Assembly: GCA_002197995.1 (NCBI GenBank)
Contig: NGZR01000003.1
Span: forward strand, 4,774,001-4,838,000
DNA from: Gaeumannomyces sp. JS-464
Lineage: Eukaryota > Ascomycota > Sordariomycetes > Magnaporthales > Magnaporthaceae
Direction: 5' to 3'
DNA: 64,000 bases
The notes under the pieces were generated by a model, which worked only from the letters and a program-made list of their open reading frames with translations, did not search any database and had not been told where the DNA came from. A program made the position numbers and the translations under genes. Below, piece by piece: positions 1 through 8,455 of the stretch (the stretch's first letter is position 1; every line of letters starts with the position of its first letter).

Positions 1-1319
1 AAATCCTGTGTCCCGCCGCCTGCTTGTCTCACGGGCCAGGGGGTTCAGACGCTGTCTGCCGCCAAGTTGCCCCTTCGTCGTGCCACCCAATGGGAATGGC
101 AAGCACGCATCCCCGCGCGCCTGCACGCGTCCCCTAGATGGGACTGTGCCGGCCAGACTTTGGAGGTCGCGGCTATTTCGGGAAATGATCTCCCTTTACG
201 GCCGGCCGTCCACAGAATCTCGGCCGGGAGCCCGCGTGGTCAGCTGCTGGGAAAGAACCCCTCCCAACGGTGGGCCAGGGGTCGTACATCGCTCTGGATC
301 TTGATACACATTTTGTTTCTCAGACTTTAAAAACAAGGTACAAACGTTTCTCGAGATTTCGAAGGCTTCCTAGTGTGGCTCGGGCAATACAAAAGCGTCC
401 GAGGGGCGAAAAGCAAGCTGGCAAGGGAAGCCCCCTGAAATGCGCTGCCTGGGCCATTTGAGCCTAGATCCTCGGAAAGATACTCGGACTTGGACAAGGA
501 AGACGGAGGCAAGAACACAGGAAAGGAGCTAACGAATTAGGCTGACTAGCTGGTTCTGGCTCACATATTCTCCGAGTTTGGGCGTGAGGTGCCGACCCTA
601 GCTAGCAAGGGCCAACCTTTTACACCCGAGACGTGGAGATAACAAAGTCCGAGTGGGCGAACTGGTTGCTTGAAAGGGTCGGTCAATCTCTACGCGCGGT
701 GGGATATGCCAGGAGACACACATCCGGTGAGAGGAGGGGAGAGGCTGGATGATGATCAGTGAAGATGGCTTGCCATGGACACTGAGGCGGGCGAAGAGTT
801 CTTGCACGGGCCGGAAATCGGGCCCGGTCTGCGGTAGCGGATGAGCGGTGACCAGGGGCAGAGGAGGGGGTCTGCAGTCAACCGCGTAACAAAAGACAAA
901 AAAGAGCAGGCAAGAGCCTGAAGCCACCTGATCGACGCAATCGGAGGTGACACATGCCGGTAGCCGCGGTGAGATGCATGCAATATTGAGGCAAGGGAGC
1001 AGAAGACGGGCTTGGGTAACCAACAAGGCAGAGTTCTGAGGACCAAGTCGCCTATCCAACACCGCGCGATCGTGTGCTTGAAGAAACAAAAAAGGGAGGT
1101 GGCCGGTTAAGGATATCCCCGGCCAGTACCTTGTGCCTGGCGTGGGGTAATTGGCGGATGGGAACTCGGCGGTTATCTAGGGAGGTTTTGAGGGATTATA
1201 AATCAAGAAGATTCGGTATGGTATTATGTACGAGAATAGAGAAGGCCAAGAGCGCAGCTGTAAATAGAGCTGTTTATGGGATAATAGAAAACAGCAAGAC
1301 GGCCGCGACTCCTAGAGCA
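1..1319. other. Gap without supported gene
   Basis: Short open frames occur on both strands but their translations look like random GC-rich sequence with no recognisable domain. The part from about 1190 to 1320 is more AT-rich than its surroundings and lies exactly where the C-terminal part of the neighbouring esterase should be, so it may be foreign or rearranged sequence. Confidence 0.5.
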
Positions 1320-1985
1320 GTCAAGAAGACTGGGAGGTGACAGCGCCGCCAGCAAGGTGTTCGCCTGTGCGCGCCCTAACGCCGCCCAAAACCCGGTGGT
1401 CCTCCCACGTTATAAGTTTCGTTGACCGTGTGCTTAATGGAACCAAACATCAGGACTCCAGCGGTCACTTGTTGGTTGGTGTTGGCATGCATGCAGAAGA
1501 CGCAAGGGAGAAGGTCACATATTTCAGGGGTAAAGAACTGGTGAGTGGGTTTACCTTTGGAGCCGGGGACCTCGGTCCGGCTGAGACCAGGGCGTTCAGG
1601 CTGCACGCATTCCCAATGGGACCACCGTACCCGCCAAGGATATCACCGACAAGTGCTGCGCCTTGCGAATACCCAACGAGGAGCAGACTCGACTCAGGGC
1701 ACTTCTTGGCGTAGTCGGTCATCTGCTGCTGTCCAGCCTCGGCTCCCTTCGTGGCCGAGATACACCAGGCATCCTTGCCATCGGGCGCTGGGGTTGGCTG
1801 GGTACATAATGTCCTCGTAGCCGCGGCCATCGTCGTGGAGCTCGCCGTCCGGATCGGTGCACAGCCTAGCCAGGAGCTTGTGGGCGCGGCCCGGGTAGGG
1901 TTCGTCGCTGCCCCTTGGGCTCATCCTGTGCAAGCCCGAGGGCGGCCAGGGCGGCTGATGCGAGGGCGATGCGGATCCAGAACAT
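1320..1985 (-). pseudogene. Decayed CE5 cutinase/acetylxylan-esterase-like gene
   Basis: CE5 enzymes are secreted serine esterases acting on cutin or acetylated xylan. On the minus strand an ATG at 1985 opens a good signal peptide (MFWIRIALASAALAALGLAQ). The mature protein then continues in a different frame with RGSDEPYPGR and GYEDIMYPANP (about 1918-1790), changes frame again to KGAEAGQQQMTDYAKKCP and the nucleophile motif GYSQGA (about 1660-1680), and resumes after a probable intron (about 1555-1475) with HTVNETYNVGG and, in yet another frame, VRARTGEHLAG. The segment that normally joins the signal peptide to the first strand is missing. The last roughly 50 residues of the family, which carry the catalytic His, are absent and replaced by AT-rich sequence. 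Missing blocks as well as frame breaks argue for a true relic rather than sequencing error alone. Exact boundaries are uncertain. Confidence 0.7.
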
Positions 1986-2595
1986 GGCTGTTGGTGGTGC
2001 GGCTTTAAGGTGTGGTGTTATCGCCAGGTACAGCCGGAGCTCTGGGGAAGTTGGATTGCCGAGCGGAGCGGATGATCCGAATGCATCGCAAAGAAGGGCG
2101 AAGAGAAGGTGGAAGCGGCAAGATAAATGCAGTCCGCGATGGGCAGATGCCCAAAAGGAGAGAAAAGGAGGCCGGAGGAAATCATCGTCATCGCCAGTGG
2201 TGCCGCCGCCAACCCCCCAAGGGGAGATTTTTGACGCTTGCCTAGCTGGTGACCTTAATTTTCGCGATGAGCAGCCCCGCCACGGCCGCGCCGGCTAGCC
2301 GGTGCCCGGAGAAGAGCTTTGAAGAAGAGACGGAGGTGGGACATGGGCCAGACGTCATAGGCTCCAAGGCTGAGCTCCTTTGACAACCCCGCCGTACCGT
2401 CGTGTCTGCTGGGGAACATCTCGGCAAACGTTTATCAAGGTTAACGCAAAGCTATGGTGAAGGCTTCAAGCGCGATCGATGATCAGTATCCTCGGCCGTC
2501 GTTGCGTGCAGCAAACACAAACACTGCGGCCCCTTCAACCCACTTACCACATCCTTGGCACCAGATCCGGATTGTTTTGTCCATCAAAGTCGGCG
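1986..2595. other. Divergent intergenic region
   Basis: This lies between the esterase relic (minus) and the Nif3-like gene (plus) and should hold the promoters of both. An in-frame ATG at 2479 would add 39 residues of non-conserved sequence to the Nif3-like protein, so I treat it as 5' leader. No gene seen. Confidence 0.5.
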
Positions 2596-3015
2596 ATGGC
2601 CAGCGACAACAGCCGGTACAAACTCATCTTCTTCACCCCGCCCGCCGACCTGCCCAAGGTCAAGGCCGCCATCTTCGAAACGGGCGCGGGCACCATTGGC
2701 GAGTATACACATTGCTGCTTCACCACGCCGGGTATGGGCCAGTTCAAGCCCGGCGCAGGCGCCAACCCGCACATCGGCCAGACCGGCGGAGGTTTGGAGG
2801 AGGTTGCCGAGGAAAAATGCGAGATTCTGTGCAACGGCCGCGAGCAGACGCGCGCGGCCGTTGAGGCGCTGAAGGGGTGAGTTTTTTTCCTTTTTTTTTT
2901 TTTTTTTTTTTTTTCCCCTTTGAGCCTCGACTCCTGAACATTGAGTGGTCTCTCGACTGACTCGCGCTGTACCCACAGGGCGCATCCGTACAGTATTCAG
3001 GATCTGAATTGTTAG
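2596..3015 (+). CDS. Nif3/YqfO-like domain protein, C-terminus replaced by a transposon
   Basis: This is the small stand-alone fungal version of the YqfO/Nif3 insert domain, a ferredoxin-like fold of unclear function that is structurally related to CutA/PII proteins. Exon 1 (2596-2876) encodes the conserved stretch TGAGTIGEYTHCCF, GMGQFKPGAGANPHIG and GGLEEVAEEKCEI. A GTGAGT intron with a long T tract (2877-2978) ends in CACAG. Exon 2 begins with GAHPY, the start of the diagnostic HPYEEPAY motif. After CCG TA the Tc1/mariner element starts, and its terminal repeat supplies seven foreign codons (SIQDLNC) and a TAG stop at 3013-3015, giving 105 residues. The lost native end is still present beyond the element. 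The start at 2596 is chosen because conservation begins there. Whether the shortened protein folds is unknown. Confidence 0.85.
2887..2914 (+). repeat. Long T tract inside an intron
   Basis: An almost pure run of T of about 28 bases sits near the 5' end of the Nif3-like intron. Its length is likely to be unreliable in sequencing. No function is claimed. Confidence 0.8.
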
Positions 3016-3023
3016 TGCGGTGG
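2991..3023 (+). repeat. Left terminal inverted repeat of the transposon
   Basis: 33 bases, beginning CAGTATTCAGGATCTG, match the reverse complement of 4595-4627 without mismatch. The next base differs (A against G). It also encodes the replacement C-terminus and stop codon of the Nif3-like gene. Confidence 0.95.
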
Positions 3024-3163
3024 ATCTTGCCTAATTAGGCCATGTATTCAAATACACTTTTTCGCATAGAAAAATGCGTGCAAATCAATGTATCTCTACC
3101 CACGACCCCTACCTCAAAGAACCTAATAGAATTCCACCGATTCAGACCCCGGCCCGGCCCCAA

Positions 3164-3295
3164 TTTGCACGGCGATACCTTCAATCGATTCCCTTCAATG
3201 CCGGCAATCTGCACGGCGATACCTTCAATCAACGCCCTTCAACGCTGGCGATCTGCACCGCGATACGTTCAATTCAATGCCTTCCCAATTGCACG
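3164..3295 (+). repeat. Three tandem copies of a 44-bp unit within the transposon
   Basis: Units beginning near 3164, 3208 and 3252 share the core GCACGGCGATACCTTCAATC with a few substitutions. They lie between the left terminal repeat and the transposase region. Subterminal repeats in DNA transposons can be transposase-binding sites, but that is only a possibility here. Confidence 0.8.
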
Positions 3296-3318
3296 CCCAG
3301 CAGGCGTCAAGTTCGACT

Positions 3319-3341
3319 CCCGACGCGCGCGCGCGCGCGCG
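3319..3341 (+). repeat. CG dinucleotide microsatellite in the transposon
   Basis: A pure CG-alternating run just after the 44-bp array. Confidence 0.85.
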
Positions 3342-3363
3342 TTGGGTACCCTACCTACCTCCG

Positions 3364-3423
3364 CCTCCGCGACCCTCGACGCCTCCAGCCTACCCTCCGC
3401 GACCCTCGACGCCTCCGGCCTAC
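3364..3423 (+). repeat. 30-bp tandem duplication within the transposon
   Basis: Two nearly identical 30-bp units (core CTCCGCGACCCTCGACGCCT) at 3364 and 3394, followed by a partial third. If translated in the transposase frame they give a proline-rich repeat upstream of the helix-turn-helix. Confidence 0.8.
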
Positions 3424-4594
3424 CCTCCCTCGACCCCTCCCAAACAACAGGGTACTAAAGACCTCGACCGCGATACCAAAATAAAGATACGAACCCTACG
3501 AGATTACGCGCATTGGCCGTATCAAGATATAGCCCGGGCACTAGGGGTCACCTACCGGCAGGTTCAATGGGCCTGCCGGCCCGGGCCCGTTACCCCCCAA
3601 AAAAAGGCGGCACCTTAAAGAAACAGGCCTCCGAGGAACAAGTGCGTGCGCTGCAACAGTTCCTTAATGAGGACCCTCGTCACCGCCGGATCCCCTGGGC
3701 TGACCTCCGGTACCTAGTCCCTGGGTTCCAAGATTGGGGCACCACTGCCATGGCCTCTCTTATGACCTCTTTGCACTATAAACGCGTACGACAGGGTGCC
3801 CGCCTCCCTCTTTCGGAATAAGACGCGACGACTGCGGCTCAACTTTGCGAATTGGGCCCTAGAGAGATACCCAACGGAAGAGCATTGGATATAAGGCGGC
3901 CTCGGCCCTTTCCTTTGGTCTGACGAGGTTTGGTACTTTAACCAACCCCTTAAAGGCCGGCGATATATAACGGTGCACGACTGCGAGGATCCGGCTACTT
4001 TTGCACTAATAAAACAAAAAGGCCACGGCTTCATTCTGGGGCTCGTTTGCAGGCCGGGTTAAAGGTCCAACCTACTTTTGGCCTGATCAAACAGCTATCG
4101 ACGCCCCTGAGTACTGCAGACGTATACTCCCTTTGGTTTGCGACTGGTTAGAGGGCCAAGGCTATCCGGATATATATCTTTAACAAGACGGCGCTTCATC
4201 ACACAGATACGGATCACCAAAGCGTGGCTAAGGGAGTTGGAAATTTTAACCTTCCTTTGGCCTCCCAACAGCCCGGACCTTAACCCTATCGAACATCTAT
4301 GGAAATGGATAAAAGATTGGCTGGAATTGCACTACGATTTGCAACAACTAACCCCGTTGCAGCTTAGGGCGGCGGTCCAGGCTGCTTGGGAGGCCGTGCC
4401 TACTGATCTTTTAGAAAAATTAGCCCGTTCTATGATCTGGAGGTTGCAAAAAGTAAAGGCCAACGGAGGTGATTACATTGGCTGTTAAACGGTTAGTTGT
4501 AATACATTAGTTCCTACTATAGATTGTGCGGCAGTCTGTGTACCTCTACTTGACTTCAACCCCCTGCCTTCATCCCTGTTGTTGACAGGGGGTC

Positions 4595-4627
4595 CCACCG
4601 CACTAACAATTCAGATCCTGAATACTG
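4595..4627 (+). repeat. Right terminal inverted repeat of the transposon
   Basis: Perfect 33-bp inverted match to 2991-3023, followed by TA at 4628-4629. Confidence 0.95.
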
Positions 4628-4702
4628 TACGAGGAGCCCGCGTACGAAGTGTACAAGCTGGAGGATTTAGGGCGCGTCTTGATGCTGGCCCAGGCGTCCT
4701 GA
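4628..4702 (+). other. Stranded 3' coding end of the Nif3-like gene
   Basis: Starting with the duplicated TA, this reads TAC then EEPAYEVYKLEDL, completing the HPYEEPAY motif begun upstream of the transposon, and runs on to a TGA at 4700-4702. Without the element the gene would encode about 121 residues. It has no start codon of its own and is probably not translated now. Confidence 0.85.
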
Positions 4703-5438
4703 ATCTCAATCCAAGTGATCAGTGTCAGGTTGCCGACTGCGCCGGCCTGTTGGTCGCCCTCGCGCCGTGTCCGGGCCGCTCTCGACATATCCCACTATGC
4801 CGGGACCGGGAATTGCCGCGTGTAAATCGTCACCGCCACACTAGATAGGGGTTTTTCCAGCAATAGTATGTGTTTTTGTTGCCCCTGGACTACGTGGAGA
4901 CAAACTTGGACCAGGAATGTGATCTGGATGGCCCAAACTTCCTTCCATTGCCAAAACCAACCACCACCACCAACAACCAGGGGCACTAGCCTCACCCTCA
5001 AATAACTCGCGCCGCAAAGCTTGCTCTGAGGCCATTCCAACAAAGAAAACATGTAGTCATGTTTGCCCGCTTCTGTTTGTCTCTATCGGCGCGCGTGGGC
5101 CCCATGTGGGTTGTCTCCGCCATTGCCTCGTCCACATACTCGCCCCTCCCTCCCTCGTTGCCTCGCCCTTTGTTGGCCGGCTCCTTTGCGCCGCCACACA
5201 CCATATGCGCTCTTCTTTAAATTCCCAGCACCTTCGGGAAGACGCCACTCGGTGCTGCCCATTCCCTCCATCTTTCGCTTTTCTTTCCTGTGGACTCAGA
5301 ACCCGATCACACATACAGCCGGGCCCCTGGGTCTGATGCTAGCCACAGCGGAACAAGGAACCAGCCGCCGCTTTCTCCGAGTAACCTTCTCCTAGTAGAC
5401 ACCACTGCTAAAAACGGCAGGCTCGATAATCAGTCAAC
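4703..5438. other. Intergenic region upstream of the DUF1996 gene
   Basis: Pyrimidine-rich from about 5060 onward, as is common in fungal promoters and leaders. No gene seen. Confidence 0.5.
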
Positions 5439-6699
5439 ATGAGACTCCACGTTGCTAAGCTGGCCATCCTCGGCTGGGCAGCGACCACCCTCCGACCCGC
5501 CGCGGCCTTCTGGGTGCTCAACTGCGCAACCCCGTCGTCGTCGACCGCGTCGACCCCATCACCAGCCCGGGCAAGGTCCCTCTGGCCACGTGCACACCGT
5601 CATGGGCGGCAACGCCTTCTCGTCCGGCATGACGTACGAGGACGCCCTCAACTCCACCTGCACCTCATGCGCCATCACCGCCGACCTGTCCAACTACTGG
5701 GCGCCGGCCCTCTACTTCCGCCACCAGAACGGCAGCTTCTCCTCGGTCGAGAACTCGGGCGGCATGCTCGTCTACTACCTGCAGCGCGAGGACGAGCGCG
5801 ACACGGACCACGCCAAGGGCATCGCCGCTTTTTCCCCCGGCTTCCGCATGATGGCCGGCGACCCCTGGGCGCGCCGCCTGGTCGTCGACGTCGGCAACAA
5901 GGAGGCGCAGTCGACGCTGCGCGCGCGCGCCATCTCCTTCGCCTGCCTGGGCCTGCCCGGCGGCGACCACGGCCTGACCTCGTTCCTGCCCAACCGCAAG
6001 TGCCCCGAGGGGCTGCGCGTCCAGGTGTCGTTCCCGTCGTGCTGGGACGGCGTGAACCTCGACTCGCCCAACCACCGCGACCACGTCGCCTACCCGTCCG
6101 ACATGGACAACGGCGTCTGCCCGGACTCGCACCCGCGCCGCATCATGTACCTCTTTTATGAGATTATTTACCGCGCCGACGCCTTCGACAACCAGTGGGG
6201 CCCCGAAGGGTCGGACCAGCCGTTCGTGTTCTCGCACGGCGACCAGACCGGGTTCGGATACCACGGGGACTTTTTGAACGGCTGGGACACAAAGGTCCTG
6301 CAGAATGCCATCGACGGCTGCCGCGGCGACATCCGTGGCGCCGAGGACTGCCCGGCGCTCAAGGACCACCTGCAGCCGGTGGCCAAGATGAACAAGTGCA
6401 CCAAGCAGCAGGAGTACAAGGAGCAAGTGTTCGGCGGGGGTCTGCCGAGTCTGCCGGGCTGTAACCCGGTGCAGACGGAACACCCAGCCAAGCAGCAGAC
6501 CTGCGATTCTCCAAATGGCGGCGCAAAAGCTGTTCCCGGCCAGCAGAGTGCGTCCTCGGCTAATGGCCGAGATAATCCTCTGCTGGGTCGGCTGTTGAGG
6601 CGCTTTGGGCCTTGGTGGATCGAGAACACGTCCATGAGACTGCTAGCTTCCGCTATCTATGACGGACAGGTTAGCGCGGGCATATTGTTGTCAATATGA
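5439..6699 (+). CDS. Secreted DUF1996 family protein (two frame breaks near the N-terminus)
   Basis: DUF1996 proteins are fungal secreted or cell-surface proteins of unknown activity, sometimes joined to WSC domains. The start at 5439 gives a signal peptide (MRLHVAKLAILGWAATTLRPAAA) followed by FWVLNC. The family sequence NPVVVDRVDPITSPGKV follows in a second frame, and SGHVHTVMGGNAF starts a third frame that stays open to 6699. The breaks are near 5525 and 5580, both beside C runs. The domain holds HVHTVMGGN, SNYWAPALYF, CWDGVNLDSPNHRDHVAYP and an H/D-rich stretch around FSHGDQTGFGYHGDFLNGWD. The corrected length is about 419 residues with no added WSC module. The end is convergent with the next gene, 170 bases away. 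The breaks look like one-base indels; I cannot exclude a dead gene. Confidence 0.85.
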
Positions 6700-6869
6700 G
6701 GCCAAAATTGATGATATGGCCGATGGTGATAGCCTAGACGTGGCATATGGGGTTAATAGAACACCGGGGAACTTGTCATTTGTCACAAACCTGCCTTCTT
6801 TCCCGCCTGCTTGTTAACGCTAAAAAAGGACATAGAGTCGACTCCGTAATCAACCTTCTGCCAAGCCAA

Positions 6870-8015
6870 TCAACCCGCCTTCGACCTCTCCGACCCCTTC
6901 CCCCACGGCTCATAAACCGCCTCCTTCTTAATCCTCATCAGACCCACCATAACACGGTCCACAGCCCACGCCGGCAACACCCCTTGCATGAACCCAACCT
7001 GGGCTGCATGCGCAAACCACGGAACCAGCTCCCTCTGGCCCCTCCTCGCCGCCCGCCCCGCCCTCGCGACGACCGCCCTCGCGTACTCCCTCGACACCGG
7101 CGACCCGGCCGCGGCGGCCGTGTTGCCCTGCGAGCTGACGTCCCCCGGCACCACGGCCACGACGTCGACCGCCAGCCTGTCGGCCGCCATCTCGCGCGCC
7201 ACGGCCCGCGTGAGACACAGCACGAACGCCTTGCTGGCCGAGTAGGCCGCCACGCCGGGGATGCCCATCACGCCGGCCGCCGACGCCACGTTGAGGACCA
7301 GGGCGCGACCGCCGCTCCCCTCCCTTCTCTTCCCGCCATCCCCACCATCACCACCACCACTAGCAGAAATGAGAAACGGCAGCGCCATCCGCGTCAGCCG
7401 CAGCATGAAGCGCGCGTTCAGGTCCAGGATCGCGTCCGCCTCCCCGGCCCCGTACCCGTCGAGCCGCTGGAAGACCGGGTCCTTGGGCGCCGGCTGCCCG
7501 CCCACGTTGTTGACGAGGACCGTGACGTTGAGCGCGCCGAAGACGGGGCCCCGCAGCGCCCGCTCCATCTCGTCGTTGGTCGCGCCGGCCGCGTCTATCA
7601 CGACGGTCCGGACCGGGTCGTTGTCGTTGTCGGACGAAGAGGCAGAGAAGCCGACCTCGGCCCGGATCGCGTCCGCCGCCGCCGACAGCTCGCCGGCCCG
7701 GTGGCCCAGCAGGACCACCCCGAAGCCGAGCAGGGCCAGCTCCTGCGCGAGCCCGAGCCCGATCCCTGCCGACGCGCCCGTTACGAGCGCCCAGGCTTTT
7801 GGGCCGCCGCCGCCGCCGCCTCTGCCCTTGCCCTTGCCGTCATCGAGGCCGTCGTGGTAATAATCGCGCGTAAGTGGTACTTTGGGAAGAAGCCACGGCG
7901 CGGAAAAATCGTAAAGTTTATAGCAGACGTAGGCCACTGTCGCCAGCCCGATCGTTTGGAGGATGGTGTCGGCGCCTGGCATCCTGATTGGATAAATTCC
8001 GAAATTGGCAGCCAT
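6870..8015 (-). CDS. Membrane-anchored short-chain dehydrogenase/reductase (17beta-HSD12/3-ketoacyl-CoA reductase type)
   Basis: This is a 381-residue NAD(P)H-dependent oxidoreductase with a hydrophobic N-terminal anchor (about residues 17-33), as in ER-bound 3-ketoacyl-CoA and steroid reductases. The Rossmann motif TGASAGIG is at 79-86 after a glycine-rich linker, NNVGG follows in the middle, NVASAAG carries the catalytic Ser, and the YSASK motif places Tyr at 258 and Lys at 262. The frame is uninterrupted and without introns. The linker (GKGKGRGGGGGG) and a second glycine stretch before NVASAAG are unusual low-complexity insertions. The true substrate cannot be read from sequence. A role in very-long-chain fatty acid elongation is possible, but several paralogues of this type exist in fungi. 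Confidence 0.85.
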   Translation of the reverse strand: MAANFGIYPIRMPGADTILQTIGLATVAYVCYKLYDFSAPWLLPKVPLTRDYYHDGLDDGKGKGRGGGGGGPKAWALVTGASAGIGLGLAQELALLGFGVVLLGHRAGELSAAADAIRAEVGFSASSSDNDNDPVRTVVIDAAGATNDEMERALRGPVFGALNVTVLVNNVGGQPAPKDPVFQRLDGYGAGEADAILDLNARFMLRLTRMALPFLISASGGGDGGDGGKRREGSGGRALVLNVASAAGVMGIPGVAAYSASKAFVLCLTRAVAREMAADRLAVDVVAVVPGDVSSQGNTAAAAGSPVSREYARAVVARAGRAARRGQRELVPWFAHAAQVGFMQGVLPAWAVDRVMVGLMRIKKEAVYEPWGKGSERSKAG

Positions 8016-8455
8016 CGTGTCAGGGGCTGCCCGTCGCCAGTCAGCTCCTGTCAGCTGTCATCCAAAGTTAACAAGAGCCGAGTTGAAAACATGACAGAAA
8101 TGGCAGGTCATGCGTGGGGAATTCGTGAGTCTTTATAAATCTTCCATTGTTACATTGCGCTTATCAACTTCCCCTTAACAGTCAGCCCTATCCTATCCAG
8201 AAAAGGATCCTGACCCCTGATTGAGGAAATCAATTATGTGGATTGACTCCTTTTCTCCAATACCATACCATGACCGATTGACCCCTCCACGTAAGCCAAA
8301 CGCTGCGATCACACAGGAAAGAATCACAATATCGCCACCACTTTCCACACCCCGGATTGATCCTTCATTCTTCTCAATTACATGACCAAAAAAAAAAACC
8401 CCCAGACAAGCCTGGCCTCGAGAATAAGCATCAAACCCTGCCATCCCATCAATCC
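8016..8455. other. Intergenic region between two minus-strand genes
   Basis: Holds the 3' flank of LTN1 and the promoter of the dehydrogenase. There is an A run at about 8389-8398. No gene seen. Confidence 0.5.

Larger units (their letters stand above)
3277..4488 (+). pseudogene. Broken Tc1/mariner transposase
   Basis: The pieces are in order: a proline-rich N-terminus, a helix-turn-helix (HWPYQDIARALGVTYRQVQW, about 3511-3570), a linker with DPRHRRIPWADLRYLV, the first catalytic Asp in WSDEVWYF (about 3918-3940), the second in QDGASSH (about 4184-4204) and the terminal block WPPNSPDLNPIEHLW (about 4259-4303) with the likely catalytic Glu. The reading frame changes near 3605, 3815, 4040 and 4205. 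There are also in-frame TAA codons near 3890 and 4180. The second sits where CAA would fit, as a C-to-T change at CpA would produce, which is compatible with repeat-induced point mutation but not proof. No functional enzyme can be made from this copy. Confidence 0.85.
2991..4627 (+). mobile_element. Tc1/mariner-type DNA transposon, 1,637 bp
   Basis: The element starts CAGTATTCAG and ends CTGAATACTG. It has 33-bp perfect terminal inverted repeats flanked by TA on both sides (2989-2990 and 4628-4629), the target-site duplication of the Tc1/mariner superfamily. Inside is a plus-strand transposase remnant with an N-terminal helix-turn-helix region and a C-terminal DDE region including SPDLNPIEHLW, typical of Tc1-like enzymes. 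The left third also carries two tandem arrays. Joining the flanks through one TA restores the host reading frame exactly, which proves the boundaries. Identical repeats suggest a recent move, yet the transposase is broken, so it was probably moved by an enzyme made elsewhere. Confidence 0.95.

Noticed and set aside
598..1089. Minus-strand open frame of 163 codons
   Set aside because: The translation has no domain, signal peptide or conserved motif; it is compatible with chance in GC-rich sequence.
6747..8138. Plus-strand open frame of 463 codons
   Set aside because: Complement of the intact short-chain dehydrogenase, with an Arg/His/Pro-rich shadow translation.
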